Assembly: GCF_007859395.1 (NCBI RefSeq)
Contig: NZ_VOHD01000003.1
Location: 479,028 to 543,027 of the forward strand
Direction: 5' to 3'
From: Planomicrobium sp. CPCC 101110
Lineage (GTDB): Bacteria > Bacillota > Bacilli > Bacillales_A > Planococcaceae
Length of the DNA stretch: 64,000 nucleotides
Positions 1 through 8,027 of this stretch are shown here, in pieces. Positions within the stretch are counted from its first letter, which is position 1. Each line of letters begins with the position of its first letter. Both the position numbers and the translations under genes were made by a program. The notes beneath the pieces were generated by a model. The model ran no database searches and was not told the origin of the DNA. It worked only from the letters and a program-made list of their open reading frames with translations.

Positions 1-228
1 GCACTTGACCTGGAACTGGTAGGTGAAGTGCTGCAAGTCATGAAGCAGCTGGCTGAAGAGGGAATGACGATGGTTGTTGTAACCCATGAGATGAAATTTG
101 CGAAAGAAGTGGCTGACCGCATTATCATGCTTGATAAAGGGAAAGTGATTGAATCAGCCGATCCCAAGACTTTTTTCGAAAATCCAAAAAACGAACGCAC
201 TCGTCAATTTATCCAATTGGTCGAGTAG
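1..228 (+). CDS. Amino-acid ABC transporter ATP-binding protein (3' part)
   Basis: The reading frame is open from the first base, so the gene starts outside the window. The visible 75 residues begin in the D-loop (ALDLELVGEVL) and include the H-loop histidine (VVVTHEM) and the C-terminal MLDKGKVIE segment typical of GlnQ/ArtP/TcyN polar amino-acid importer ATPases. It would energise uptake at the inner face of the membrane. The Walker A and signature motifs are not in view, so substrate is unknown. A terminator follows immediately, so this is the last gene of its operon. Confidence 0.9.
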   Translation, partial: ALDLELVGEVLQVMKQLAEEGMTMVVVTHEMKFAKEVADRIIMLDKGKVIESADPKTFFENPKNERTRQFIQLVE

Positions 229-247
229 GCGGACATGCTATTTCCGA

Positions 248-283
248 AAGGCGCTGGTTATATGAACCGGCGCCTTTTTCTTG
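248..283 (+). terminator. Intrinsic terminator of the ABC transporter operon
   Basis: A GC-rich stem (aaggcgc ... gcgcctt with a ggtt/aacc extension) is followed by a run of T at 275-282, just 20 bases after the ABC ATPase stop. Confidence 0.8.
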
Positions 284-292
284 TTTGGATAC

Positions 293-317
293 GTTTTTAA
301 ATTGGAAAATCGGTTAA
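293..317 (+). promoter_or_regulatory. Possible sigma-B promoter of the CBS-domain gene
   Basis: GTTTTT at 293-298 and GGTTAA at 312-317 are separated by 13 bases. The sigma-B consensus is GTTTAA, 12-15 bases, then GGGWAW, so this is 4/6 and 5/6. It is weaker than the three other sigma-B-like sites in the window and should be taken as a suggestion. Confidence 0.35.
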
Positions 318-371
318 AGAATACTAGAGGAAACGAAGGGAGGCATGGCGGACTAAGGACAAAGGAAACTA

Positions 372-446
372 ATGGCACAGATACAGCAAGAAACAGCCGT
401 CTTTAGAAACGGGTCAAGTCTTTCAGGAAAGAACATATCAGATTGA
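372..446 (+). CDS. Possible 24-residue leader or small protein
   Basis: An ATG with a well spaced AAAGGA (361-366) opens a 24-codon frame that ends at 446, 16 bases before the CBS gene start. It has no recognisable motif. It could be a small protein, an upstream leader coupled to the CBS gene, or chance. The only support is the ribosome binding site and the position. Confidence 0.25.
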   Translation: MAQIQQETAVFRNGSSLSGKNISD

Positions 447-462
447 ATGGGAGGCATAAAAA

Positions 463-888
463 ATGAAGATTGCGGATATCATGACGCCGGATGTAGATGC
501 TTGTTCACCGCAAGCAACAATCCAGGAAGTTGCGACAAGAATGAGAGATCTGGATGTAGGTTCAATCCCTGTTGCCGAAGGCGACAAATTGATCGGGATA
601 GTCACAGACCGGGATATTGTTGTCCGGGCAATAGCAGATCAATTGTCTTTAGATCGTCCCATTTCTGAAATCATATCTTCTGAGCCTGTGACTGGCAATG
701 TTGACATGTCTGTTGAAGACGCTGCTAATCTTATGTCCCAGCACCAAATTCGCCGTTTGCCTATAGTTGAAAACAACCGCCTGGTCGGCATTGTCTCTTT
801 AGGGGATATTGCAGTAAAAGATGAAACTTACGACAATGCCGAAGTCGCATTGGATGATGTGTCAGAACCGGCAGAACCGGACAGATAA
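463..888 (+). CDS. CBS-domain-pair protein
   Basis: 141 residues made almost entirely of two CBS motifs (about residues 7-60 and 70-125), ending in an acidic tail. The first half has the conserved DLDVGSIPV and GIVTDRDIVVRA segments, and the second has HQIRRLPIV and GIVSLGDIAV. Stand-alone CBS pairs of this kind (B. subtilis YhcV type) bind adenine nucleotides as energy or stress sensors; the ligand here is inferred only. The start has GGGAGG seven bases upstream. A weak sigma-B-like promoter lies upstream. A bidirectional terminator separates it from the convergent lipoprotein gene. Confidence 0.88.
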   Translation: MKIADIMTPDVDACSPQATIQEVATRMRDLDVGSIPVAEGDKLIGIVTDRDIVVRAIADQLSLDRPISEIISSEPVTGNVDMSVEDAANLMSQHQIRRLPIVENNRLVGIVSLGDIAVKDETYDNAEVALDDVSEPAEPDR

Positions 889-946
889 AGGCGAGATCAT
901 AGCAACTTTTTTTCGATCCATACACAGTTAAGCGATGGCAATCTTA

Positions 947-973
947 AAAGCCGGCTCCAAGGAGCCGGCTTTT
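947..973. terminator. Bidirectional terminator between CBS gene and lipoprotein gene
   Basis: Perfect stem AAAAGCCGGCTCC with a two-base loop and its complement, flanked by A and T tracts, so it can serve both converging genes. Confidence 0.85.
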
Positions 974-979
974 GACTTA

Positions 980-1396
980 TTATGGCGTTTCAATAATATC
1001 TACGGAAACAAGCGGCATATTTTCTTCGGCCTGGCCTTCATAGATGCCTTGCACAGTGACAGTATCCCCGACAGCGACTGCGGTTTCAGCCATATTCCGT
1101 ACATATACTTGTTGGTCTCCATCAGTCAGTATAAAAGCGGGAAAAGCGTTATCATCCGTTAATTCTTCTACAGTACCGGTTAAACTTACAGGTTCCCCGT
1201 CCGGAATCTCACCGTTTGCCAATGCTGCAAAGGTGGCCGGTTCTGCTTCATCCGCTTCTTCAGGTGATGTGGGATCTAATTCTCCTTCAGGAGCTGAAAC
1301 TTCTGTTTCGCTTTCTTGGGTTGTACTGGCATTTTCATCATTTCCGCATGCCCCCAGCAGCAACGAAAGCGAAAACAAAAAGAGCAATTTGTTCAT
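980..1396 (-). CDS. Small lipoprotein with an OB-fold-like domain
   Basis: A type II signal peptide (MNKLLFLFSLSLLLGAC) with lipobox LGAC predicts a membrane-anchored lipoprotein. An acidic Ser/Thr/Glu-rich linker of about 50 residues is followed by a C-terminal domain with VSLTGTVEEL, FILTDGDQQVYVRN and GDTVTVQGIYEG, a beta-rich pattern like tRNA_anti/OB-fold lipoproteins. Three consecutive ATG codons follow AGGAG; the third (1396) has the best spacing of eight bases. Function is unknown. Confidence 0.75.
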   Translation of the reverse strand: MNKLLFLFSLSLLLGACGNDENASTTQESETEVSAPEGELDPTSPEEADEAEPATFAALANGEIPDGEPVSLTGTVEELTDDNAFPAFILTDGDQQVYVRNMAETAVAVGDTVTVQGIYEGQAEENMPLVSVDIIETP

Positions 1397-1518
1397 CATC
1401 ATCACTCCTAAACGTTATAAAAACCTCATACTACAACATACCCTTTAAAAGTCGAGGCTTAAACGAAAACTCCTGAAATCATAATATCAAACAGCTTTCC
1501 GCCGTTTGGCGTCGGCTA

Positions 1519-2235
1519 TTACCACACAATAGTTTCCGGATAATCAGCTTGAAAAGGTATTTCATGAATCGCTTTTTTTGCTGGATTTGCCACAGCCAAT
1601 ACTTGCTTGCGAAAAGACAGGTAGTCTTGATCTTTTGCAGCAATTTTTGCTGCAATGGCGGGCAATATTTTCTCGCGCTGCAATGCGGTCAGGCCAATAT
1701 ATTGAAGGTTCAAAAAATCGATGTATTGAATTGCGTAATCTTTCATAGGTGTTGCTGAGCTGAATGCTTGAAGGAGGGCTTGGTAATCTTTCTCGCCGAT
1801 CTGGCCATGTAAGCAATCAAGAATCAATGACTGGAAATGGGCGATAGTGTGGAGATGGAAATTCCATTCCGGATTCTGCACTTCCTTCCGGTGCAAAAGG
1901 GAAAAGTCCCTCAAAGCAAGAGCTGCAAACAATATTTCGGGCCAAAGTATTTCAACGGAAAAATAGATGTTCTTGTCTGGCGCAATGAAATTATGTTGCT
2001 TTTTCACATGTTCATGAAATCCATTAAATACAGTTTCAATATTGCGGCTCCCTTGTGCCGCCTGTCGAATAGCATATGAAACGCTAAGAAGGCGCATTCT
2101 GGCGCCAGTGTAATCATAATACTTTTCTTCCTCGCCGATTACGTGATAGATGGCTTGGTTCAATCCATCCAAATCAAAATAATCGCCGCTGATTTTAACT
2201 CCCGTATGATGCGGTGTATTAGTAATCGTTAGCAC
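1519..2235 (-). CDS. Conserved hypothetical protein, DUF6904-like
   Basis: 238 residues, no signal peptide or membrane segment. The N-terminus (ITNTPHHTGVKISGDYFDLD) and the following EEEKYYDYTGARMRL region match what I recall of the DUF6904 family in Bacillaceae; the function of that family is unknown to me. The start is GTG with GAGGAGG eight bases upstream. It lies 13 bases downstream of the pseudouridine synthase gene on the same strand, so the two are probably co-transcribed. Confidence 0.7.
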   Translation of the reverse strand: MLTITNTPHHTGVKISGDYFDLDGLNQAIYHVIGEEEKYYDYTGARMRLLSVSYAIRQAAQGSRNIETVFNGFHEHVKKQHNFIAPDKNIYFSVEILWPEILFAALALRDFSLLHRKEVQNPEWNFHLHTIAHFQSLILDCLHGQIGEKDYQALLQAFSSATPMKDYAIQYIDFLNLQYIGLTALQREKILPAIAAKIAAKDQDYLSFRKQVLAVANPAKKAIHEIPFQADYPETIVW

Positions 2236-2248
2236 AAGCGGATCCTCC

Positions 2249-2956
2249 TCAGCGTTTTGGTGTGTAATTCAATTGCTTAAACAACTCTTCCCGCTCCGCG
2301 TCAGTTAAATCCCGCCATTGTCCGACAGGCAAATCACCCAGATGGATGTTCATAATGCGGATTCTTTTCAAGCTTCGGACCTCGTATCCGAGAGCGGTGC
2401 ACATGCGGCGGATTTGACGGTTCAGTCCTTGTCGGATAGTCAGGCGGAATGTGTATTTCGCCAGCTTTTCCGCTTTAGCGGGGAGCGTTTTTGTTTCGAG
2501 GATCTCTACGCCTGCCTCCATTTTTTTGATGAAAGAATCTGTTATAGGCATATCCACTTTTACAATGTATTCTTTTTCATGTTCATTTTCCGCCCGCAAA
2601 ATTTCGTTGACGATATCTCCATCGTTGGTTAACAAAATCAACCCTTCGGAATCTTTATCTAATCGCCCAACATGGAAAATGCGTTCGGAGTGGTTGACGA
2701 AGTCAACGATATTGCCTTCAATATGGCGTTCTGTTGTGCTCGTAATGCCGACCGGTTTGTTAAGGGCAATGTAGACATATTGCTGTTTAGGCTGCTCAAT
2801 GATTTTTCCATCCACCTTGACTTCGTCGCCCGGTTCCACTTTACTGCCCAGTTCAGCGGCTTTGCCGTTTATTGTCACTCGTTGGGCTTCTATATATTTA
2901 TCTGCTCCACGGCGAGATGTAATTCCAGTTTCGCTTAAAAATTTATTGATTCGCAT
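2249..2956 (-). CDS. rluF: 23S rRNA pseudouridine synthase RluF family
   Basis: An N-terminal S4 RNA-binding domain ([22 protein letters not shown], about residues 1-60) precedes a RsuA/RluF-type catalytic domain with the signature [18 protein letters not shown], whose aspartate is the catalytic residue, and the family motif GLNRQIRRM. RluF modifies a uridine of 23S rRNA near the peptidyl-transferase centre; the exact site is inferred from family. 235 residues is usual for the short forms. It heads a probable two-gene unit with the DUF6904-like gene. Confidence 0.88.
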   Translation of the reverse strand: MRINKFLSETGITSRRGADKYIEAQRVTINGKAAELGSKVEPGDEVKVDGKIIEQPKQQYVYIALNKPVGITSTTERHIEGNIVDFVNHSERIFHVGRLDKDSEGLILLTNDGDIVNEILRAENEHEKEYIVKVDMPITDSFIKKMEAGVEILETKTLPAKAEKLAKYTFRLTIRQGLNRQIRRMCTALGYEVRSLKRIRIMNIHLGDLPVGQWRDLTDAEREELFKQLNYTPKR

Positions 2957-3133
2957 TTGAAATTCCCTTCGTTTGTAATTTAACTTTTATTTTAATATTA
3001 TACCCTCAATCAGCATTTAACAAAACGAACACAAGCAAATGGAAATTTATTAGGAAAAAACTATTGCAATTTTTCGATAAGTTTGACAATATGAAAGAGA
3101 AGCCGTGTGTTTGCGCTAACTTTTCGAATGAAA

Positions 3134-3148
3134 ATGTAAGCGCATACT
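3134..3148 (+). promoter_or_regulatory. cre site (CcpA operator) upstream of aldehyde dehydrogenase
   Basis: ATGTAAGCGCATACT matches the WTGNAANCGNWNNCW catabolite-responsive element at every defined position. It lies 34 bases before the aldehyde dehydrogenase start, where CcpA binding would repress. A second, weaker cre-like element (two mismatches, opposite strand) lies around 3106-3120, next to a TTGACA at 3083-3088. Confidence 0.75.
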
Positions 3149-3182
3149 GTTCGGCAATCTTAATCAAAGGGGAGGAAACAAA

Positions 3183-4709
3183 ATGGTAATGGTTTATGCT
3201 TCACCGAACAGCGAAGGGGCAAAAAGCAAATTTAAAAGCAGATATGAAAACTTCATAAATGGTGAATGGAAAGCGCCGGTAAAAGGACAATACTTTGATA
3301 ATGTATCACCGGTCAACGGCAAAAAGTTCACTGAAGTTGCCCGTTCTACTGCAGAAGATGTGGAATTGGCGCTGGATGCTGCACATGCTGCAAAAGATGC
3401 TTGGGGACGCACGTCCGTTACGGAGCGGTCAAATATCCTGTTAAAAATTGCCGATCGCATGGAACAGAACCTCGAGATGCTGGCAGTTGCCGAAACTTGG
3501 GATAACGGAAAAGCAGTCCGCGAAACGCTGAATGCCGATTTGCCGCTGGCGATTGACCATTTCCGCTATTTTGCGGGAGTAATACGCGCACAAGAAGGAT
3601 CAATCAGCCAAATTGACGCGGATACGGTTGCGTACCACTTCCATGAGCCGCTTGGTGTCGTCGGGCAAATCATACCATGGAACTTCCCATTGCTTATGGC
3701 TACCTGGAAATTGGCGCCGGCGCTTGCAGCAGGTAACTGTGTCGTATTGAAGCCGGCTGAACAGACCCCTGCAAGCATTCTTGTCTGGGCAGAATTGGTT
3801 GGGGATCTGTTGCCGCCGGGTGTTGTGAATATCGTAAATGGTTTCGGCTTGGAAGCTGGGAAACCGCTGGCTTCAAGCCCGCGCATCAGTAAAATTGCAT
3901 TTACTGGCGAAACGACAACCGGCCGTTTGATCATGCAATATGCTTCCCAGAACTTGATACCGGTAACACTGGAACTTGGAGGCAAATCACCGAACATTTT
4001 CTTTAAGGACATCATGGACCAAGATGATGCTTTCCTGGATAAGGCAATCGAAGGCTTCGTCATGTTCGCATTAAACCAAGGCGAGGTTTGTACATGCCCT
4101 TCACGGGTGCTTATTCACGAAGATATCTATGATGAATTCATAGCGCGTGCAATCAAACGCGTAGAAGCCATTAAAATCGGGAATCCGTTAGATCCGGACA
4201 CAATGATGGGTGCCCAAGCTTCACAGGAGCAAATGGAAAAAATCATGTCCTATTTGGATATCGGCAAGCAGGAAGGCGCTGAAGTACTGACTGGCGGCGA
4301 CCGCAATATGCTCGACGGCGACTTGGCGGAAGGCTACTATATCAAGCCTACTGTGTTTAAAGGAAACAACAAGATGCGCATTTTCCAAGAAGAGATTTTT
4401 GGGCCGGTCGTATCGGTAACAACATTCAAGACCAAAGAAGAAGCGCTGGAAATTGCGAATGACACATTATACGGATTAGGGGCGGGGATTTGGACGCGCG
4501 ATACGAATACCGCATTCCGTTTTGGCCGCGGCATCCAGGCAGGCCGTGTATGGACGAACTGCTATCACCAATACCCTGCGCACGCAGCATTCGGCGGTTA
4601 CAAAATGTCCGGTATCGGCCGCGAAAACCACAAAATGATGCTGGAGCATTATCAGCAAACAAAAAACATGCTCGTAAGCTACAGCGAAGACAAGCTCGGG
4701 TTCTTCTGA
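3183..4709 (+). CDS. NAD-dependent aldehyde dehydrogenase
   Basis: 508 residues with the full ALDH fold: Rossmann segment [23 protein letters not shown] (NAD binding), catalytic Glu in [12 protein letters not shown] and catalytic Cys in the GEVCTCPSR block, plus the C-terminal [10 protein letters not shown]. The Asn of PWNFP stabilises the thiohemiacetal. The relationship is closest to the AldB/ExaC acetaldehyde dehydrogenases, which are often paired with a DUF779 gene as here. It would oxidise short aliphatic aldehydes to acids. The AAGGGGAGG site precedes ATG at 3183 (a second ATG is at 3189). A perfect cre site implies carbon catabolite repression. Confidence 0.92.
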   Translation: MVMVYASPNSEGAKSKFKSRYENFINGEWKAPVKGQYFDNVSPVNGKKFTEVARSTAEDVELALDAAHAAKDAWGRTSVTERSNILLKIADRMEQNLEMLAVAETWDNGKAVRETLNADLPLAIDHFRYFAGVIRAQEGSISQIDADTVAYHFHEPLGVVGQIIPWNFPLLMATWKLAPALAAGNCVVLKPAEQTPASILVWAELVGDLLPPGVVNIVNGFGLEAGKPLASSPRISKIAFTGETTTGRLIMQYASQNLIPVTLELGGKSPNIFFKDIMDQDDAFLDKAIEGFVMFALNQGEVCTCPSRVLIHEDIYDEFIARAIKRVEAIKIGNPLDPDTMMGAQASQEQMEKIMSYLDIGKQEGAEVLTGGDRNMLDGDLAEGYYIKPTVFKGNNKMRIFQEEIFGPVVSVTTFKTKEEALEIANDTLYGLGAGIWTRDTNTAFRFGRGIQAGRVWTNCYHQYPAHAAFGGYKMSGIGRENHKMMLEHYQQTKNMLVSYSEDKLGFF

Positions 4710-4731
4710 TTCAGAAAGAAGGTGAAAGGCA

Positions 4732-5094
4732 ATGGTCGAACGCGTTACCGCAACAGATGCAGCGCTGGAGTTGATTGACCTTTTGAAGAGCAAACATGGG
4801 GCGCTCATGTTCCATCAGTCTGGAGGCTGTTGTGACGGAAGCTCTCCGATGTGTTATCCGGAAGGAGACCTTTTTCTCGGGGACCAAGATGTGCTGCTTG
4901 GTGAAATCGGCGGCTGCAAGTTCTACATGCATAAAAACCAATTCGACTACTGGAGCCATACGCAGCTGATCATCGACGTTGTAGATGGGCGAGGCGGAAT
5001 GTTCTCGCTTGAAGGTGTGGAAGGCAAACGATTTTTGACAAGGTCACGCGCTTTCACTGCAGAGGAAACAAAAGAATTGCAGCAGCAAGCATAA
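4732..5094 (+). CDS. DUF779 family protein, aldehyde dehydrogenase partner
   Basis: 120 residues with the conserved DUF779 features: HQSGGCCDGSSPMCYP near the N-terminus, GDVLLGEIGG-like segment, and FYMHKNQFDYW. The three clustered cysteines suggest metal or thiol chemistry, which is unproven. DUF779 genes are regularly found next to AldB-type aldehyde dehydrogenases, and here the gene follows after 22 bases with its own AAGGTG site. It is probably co-transcribed with the dehydrogenase and under the same cre control. Confidence 0.88.
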   Translation: MVERVTATDAALELIDLLKSKHGALMFHQSGGCCDGSSPMCYPEGDLFLGDQDVLLGEIGGCKFYMHKNQFDYWSHTQLIIDVVDGRGGMFSLEGVEGKRFLTRSRAFTAEETKELQQQA

Positions 5095-5095
5095 G

Positions 5096-5125
5096 AAAAC
5101 CGGATGCAAATGCATCCGGTTTTCT
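5096..5125 (+). terminator. Intrinsic terminator after DUF779 gene
   Basis: Perfect stem GAAAACCGGATGCA / TGCATCCGGTTTTC with a two-base loop begins two bases after the DUF779 stop. Confidence 0.8.
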
Positions 5126-5234
5126 GCTTTTGAAAATGGATTGAATTGAATTGAAAGTGTTCCAGTAATCTTTTCTGATTGCCGTTTTTTCCATACTAAA
5201 AGAACAAGAAACCTTGTAAGAATAAGGTTTCCAA

Positions 5235-5263
5235 TGGAAAATGCAATAGAAAAATGCTATAAT
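5235..5263 (+). promoter_or_regulatory. Extended -10 promoter of the fic operon
   Basis: TGCTATAAT at 5255-5263 is a consensus extended -10. TGGAAA at 5235-5240 is a weak -35 with 17-base spacing. The start codon is about 20 bases after the predicted start of transcription. Confidence 0.5.
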
Positions 5264-5291
5264 CGGAGAATGAAAGGTGGTTGTGAAATCG

Positions 5292-5477
5292 ATGAAATTA
5301 GCCAACGGGGTTTCCCGAGAACAAGCCGCTCATGCGCTTTCTTATGCGTCACATTCCCTTATAACGGAAGGGTTCAAAGTGACAAGTGAGGACCAGAAAT
5401 TTGTTTTGTCGGTACTGACTGGTGAACAAACGGAAGCTCAATTCCATCAAGCCATCAAAATGAAGTTCAATGTCTAA
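5292..5477 (+). CDS. Fic antitoxin, VbhA family
   Basis: A 61-residue protein encoded just before and overlapping a Fic gene. It carries SLITEG (residues 22-27), matching the class I Fic inhibitory motif (S/T)xxxE(G/N), whose glutamate blocks ATP gamma-phosphate binding in the Fic active site. The rest (SREQAAHALSYASHS, SEDQKFVLSVLTGE) fits VbhA-like antitoxins. The start is uncertain: GTG at 5277 or 5283 and ATG at 5292 are in frame, and the AAAGGTGG site suits 5283 or 5292. Its stop overlaps the fic start by eight bases, implying coupled translation. Confidence 0.85.
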   Translation: MKLANGVSREQAAHALSYASHSLITEGFKVTSEDQKFVLSVLTGEQTEAQFHQAIKMKFNV

Positions 5478-6060
5478 ATATCGGCATACCTCGATGTACT
5501 GCTACCCGGATACCAATGTCTTGATCAACGTGTTTGGCTTGAAAGATGAAGAGAAATTGAAAGAAGTGGAGAAAGTGTATACGCTTTTCCGCTTGTCCGA
5601 GATGCAGATGCAAAAACCTCGAAATCCTTTGGATAAAGAGGCATTTCTGGCGATTCATCATGGTATTTTAAAAGATGTTTATCCATTTGCTGGAGAATTG
5701 CGGAAAGAAATGATCTCTAAAGGCTCGTCCTCTTTTGCGCATCCCGATTTTATCGAACCTCAGCTGAATAAAATTTTTGATGAATTGGCAGAAGAAAGTT
5801 ACTTGAAAGATCTGCCCCGTGAGCAGTTGATTCCAAGGCTGGCCTACTATTTAGCCGAATTGAACGCACTCCATCCATTCAGGGAGGGGAACGGGCGCAC
5901 ATTGAGGGAATTTGCCAGGCAGCTGCTTTTGAATGCCGGTCATCAATTGAGCTGGGAGAAAGTGCCGGAGCCGGCAGAAATCATCAACGCGTTTGTGGAT
6001 TCTTTCAATTTGAACAACGATCGGTTGGAAAAATTGTTAAATGAAATCATTTCCATGTGA
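5470..6060 (+). CDS. Fic-domain toxin (AMP transferase)
   Basis: 196 residues with a complete Fic motif HPFREGNGRTLR at about residues 135-146: the catalytic histidine, the acidic metal ligand and the GNGR phosphate-binding loop are all present. The N-terminal segment DKEAFLAIHHGILKDVYPFAGELR contains the flap region that positions the target. Enzymes of this class attach AMP to target proteins such as topoisomerase subunits; the target here is unknown. It forms a class I FicA-Fic pair with the upstream VbhA-like antitoxin. Its last codons lie in a perfect palindrome shared with the convergent acetyltransferase gene. Confidence 0.92.
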   Translation: MSKYRHTSMYCYPDTNVLINVFGLKDEEKLKEVEKVYTLFRLSEMQMQKPRNPLDKEAFLAIHHGILKDVYPFAGELRKEMISKGSSSFAHPDFIEPQLNKIFDELAEESYLKDLPREQLIPRLAYYLAELNALHPFREGNGRTLREFARQLLLNAGHQLSWEKVPEPAEIINAFVDSFNLNNDRLEKLLNEIISM

Positions 6061-6098
6061 AAGGCCGGCTCATCCATGAGCCGGCCTTTCACATGGAA
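6051..6098. terminator. Perfect 23-bp palindrome ending two convergent genes
   Basis: Arms 6051-6073 and 6076-6098 are exact complements with a two-base spacer. The stop codons of fic (6058-6060) and of the acetyltransferase (6070-6072) both fall inside the left arm. It probably acts as a bidirectional terminator; T tracts are short, so terminator strength is inferred. Confidence 0.75.
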
Positions 6099-6894
6099 GC
6101 GGATTGTTTTTCAGCCATTCAACTCCAAATTCAACCAAAGGCTGCATGGCTGTAAATTGAACCTCAGCTTGTCCAAGCTTTCCTTTTAAGATAATTCCAG
6201 TATAATCTTTAACGAGTTCCGGAAATCGTTCAGAATCCGTATCGACACAATCGTATGTCCGCCAGATACGCTTGCCGTCTTCGCTGACGGCGGCGCCTTG
6301 GGGGGACGCTGTCCGGTTCTCTTGCAGGAATTCAGCCAAATGGAGGGCTGTGCATGAATCAAATCCGACTCCAATCAGCATGATTTTAACCTCAGCCTGC
6401 AGCATTTTGCCGAGCGGCGAGCCCATGCCGAATGAATCTTCAAGCGGATGTTCACTCATCCATTCAGCAGCTTTTTTGCCCCATGCCATGAATGAATGGC
6501 TTGGGTGCGGGCTGCGTATTGTTGAAGGGTGCCGATGAAAGCATTCGGCAATTTTCCCCATCCCTCTCAGGCCTGTTAAATGAGGGTCATAGGCTGGCAG
6601 CGACTCCCGCAGGGGCTGATGCCAGTTTTCGGGGATTGGCGGCTCCATCCAATAGCGAGGATCGGAATTATCGGCTGATTGGGACGGCATGACGATTGTG
6701 CCTTCCCCGGTGACCGTTTCCATCAGTGATTCAACAACGGCTTGTGCACCGCCGGCAATCCAGCCCATGGATTTTAAGGAAGAATGGACAATAATCGAAT
6801 CGCCGGCTTTGATTCCAAGCTGGCTAAGTTGTTTTTTCAAGGAATCTTTCGATTGAAATTCAGGTGTATTTAAAATTCGCAGCAGTTCTGTCAT
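6070..6894 (-). CDS. AAC(3)-family N-acetyltransferase (YokD-like)
   Basis: 274 residues of the Antibiotic_NAT superfamily. Recognisable segments are the N-terminal GIKAGDSIIVHSSLKSMGWIAGGAQAV pantetheine region, EGTIVMPSQS, RSPHPSHSFMAWG with the conserved His, and GFDSCTALHLAE. Members transfer acetyl from acetyl-CoA to the 3-amino group of aminoglycosides, but many chromosomal homologues such as B. subtilis YokD have no proven resistance role, so substrate is open. ATG at 6894 has GGAGGGG seven bases upstream; the longer frame to 7089 runs into the divergent gene and is not needed. Its C-terminal residues are encoded by the palindrome at 6051-6098. Confidence 0.85.
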   Translation of the reverse strand: MTELLRILNTPEFQSKDSLKKQLSQLGIKAGDSIIVHSSLKSMGWIAGGAQAVVESLMETVTGEGTIVMPSQSADNSDPRYWMEPPIPENWHQPLRESLPAYDPHLTGLRGMGKIAECFHRHPSTIRSPHPSHSFMAWGKKAAEWMSEHPLEDSFGMGSPLGKMLQAEVKIMLIGVGFDSCTALHLAEFLQENRTASPQGAAVSEDGKRIWRTYDCVDTDSERFPELVKDYTGIILKGKLGQAEVQFTAMQPLVEFGVEWLKNNPLPCERPAHG

Positions 6895-6983
6895 AGATGC
6901 CCCTCCTTGAATATCAATATACCACAAGAGGAATTTGCTGTTTCTATAAAGCCGAGTTAGCATTAAGAAAAGGAGTGGATAAA

Positions 6984-7463
6984 ATGGAAGCAATTCCAAT
7001 GAAAGAATCACGCACAATACAGACAAAATTGGTGTTGCCGCCAGATACCAACCATATGGATTCCATCTTCGGAGGAAAAGTACTGGCATATATAGATGAA
7101 ATTGCAGCTATTACTGCTATGAAACACGCCCGCCAGCAAGTAGTGGTCACCGCTTCGATTGACTCGGTCGATTTTCTTTCTTCAGCGCGTGTTGGAGATG
7201 TCCTCGAACTTGAGGCGAATGTGATATCGACCGGGCGTACCTCAATGGAAGTATATGTACGGGTCAAATCCCATAATTTAGAGACCGGTGAAGAAAAATT
7301 GACAACCGAATCGTTCCTGACCATGGTGGCAATGGGGGCAGACGGGAAACCGACGCCGGTGCCGCCGGTATTGCCGGAATCAGAAGGCGAGAAAATGTTT
7401 TTCGAAACGGCTCCTGCGCGCAGGGAGTACCGGAAAAACCGGGTGAAAGCGCCAAAAGTCTAA
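6984..7463 (+). CDS. Acyl-CoA thioesterase, hotdog fold (YkhA-like)
   Basis: 159 residues. The motif NHMDSIFGGKVLAYIDEIAAITA carries the Asn/Asp and Gly-Gly-Lys positions of the BACH/YciA hotdog thioesterases, followed by VVTASIDSVDFLSSARVGDVLEL and GRTSMEVYVRV. It hydrolyses acyl-CoA to free acid and CoA in the cytoplasm, probably as a hexamer. ATG at 6984 has AAAGGAG seven bases upstream. A proline-rich and basic tail follows the domain. It shares a strong bidirectional terminator with the convergent DUF421 gene. Confidence 0.9.
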   Translation: MEAIPMKESRTIQTKLVLPPDTNHMDSIFGGKVLAYIDEIAAITAMKHARQQVVVTASIDSVDFLSSARVGDVLELEANVISTGRTSMEVYVRVKSHNLETGEEKLTTESFLTMVAMGADGKPTPVPPVLPESEGEKMFFETAPARREYRKNRVKAPKV

Positions 7464-7471
7464 TCAGTAAA

Positions 7472-7507
7472 AAAACAGTGTTCCGGACAATTCCGGAACA
7501 CTGTTTT
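7472..7507. terminator. Bidirectional terminator (thioesterase / DUF421)
   Basis: Perfect 16-bp stem AAAACAGTGTTCCGGA with a four-base loop. The right arm runs into the stop codon of the DUF421 gene (7506-7508). Confidence 0.85.
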
Positions 7508-8009
7508 ATTTTGGTGTTTTAACATTCTCCAATGCATCTTCAGGTTTGCTGCTAATGACTGACAAGCTGCCATCAGTTTCTAAAACGACAGCTTTCGCTT
7601 CGGATGTGGAGCCTGAACCGGAACTGCGGATAGCTTGAAGGATTTCAATCTCTGTTATTCTCTCTTTTTTCATCGCACTGCGCAAAAATTCACCATTCAA
7701 ATAAAGCAATTTAGGCTCTGATTTGATCAGTTTGTTGAACCAACTGAAATGAACCGACCCAAAAGAAATGACATATTGGAGCAAGAGCAGCAGTGCGAAA
7801 GCAGTCAGCCCTTCAAACAAAGTGAGCTTGCTGTCCAATAAGATTGTTGAAAGGGTAGAACCCAGCGCAACTGTCACTACCAGGTCGAAAGCATTCAATT
7901 TTGTTAAAGTCCGCTTTCCGGAAATGCGCAGAAACAAGATGAGTCCGATATATGCCAGTGTTCCAACGGTTATCATTCGTACAAAACTGTCCCAAGTAAT
8001 TTCGAACAT
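7506..8009 (-). CDS. DUF421 membrane protein (YetF family)
   Basis: 167 residues. Two or three N-terminal membrane helices (MITVGTLAYIGLILFLRISG, TLFEGLTAFALLLLLQYVISF) flank the family signature RISGKRTLTKLNAFDLVVTVALGST. The soluble C-terminal part (LLYLNGEFLRSAMKKERITEIEILQAIRSSG ... AVVLETDGSLSVI) is the DUF421 ferredoxin-like domain. In spore formers related proteins aid germination; no role can be assigned here. The upstream region holds a cluster of DnaA boxes, the first only 19 bases before the start codon, so DnaA may affect its transcription. Confidence 0.85.
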   Translation of the reverse strand: MFEITWDSFVRMITVGTLAYIGLILFLRISGKRTLTKLNAFDLVVTVALGSTLSTILLDSKLTLFEGLTAFALLLLLQYVISFGSVHFSWFNKLIKSEPKLLYLNGEFLRSAMKKERITEIEILQAIRSSGSGSTSEAKAVVLETDGSLSVISSKPEDALENVKTPK

Positions 8010-8027
8010 TGTTCCGCCTCCTTAAAG

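Noticed and set aside
6895-7089. N-terminal extension of the AAC(3)-type protein with membrane-like segments
   Set aside because: It would run into the divergent thioesterase coding sequence, while ATG 6894 has a strong GGAGGGG site and begins the family domain.
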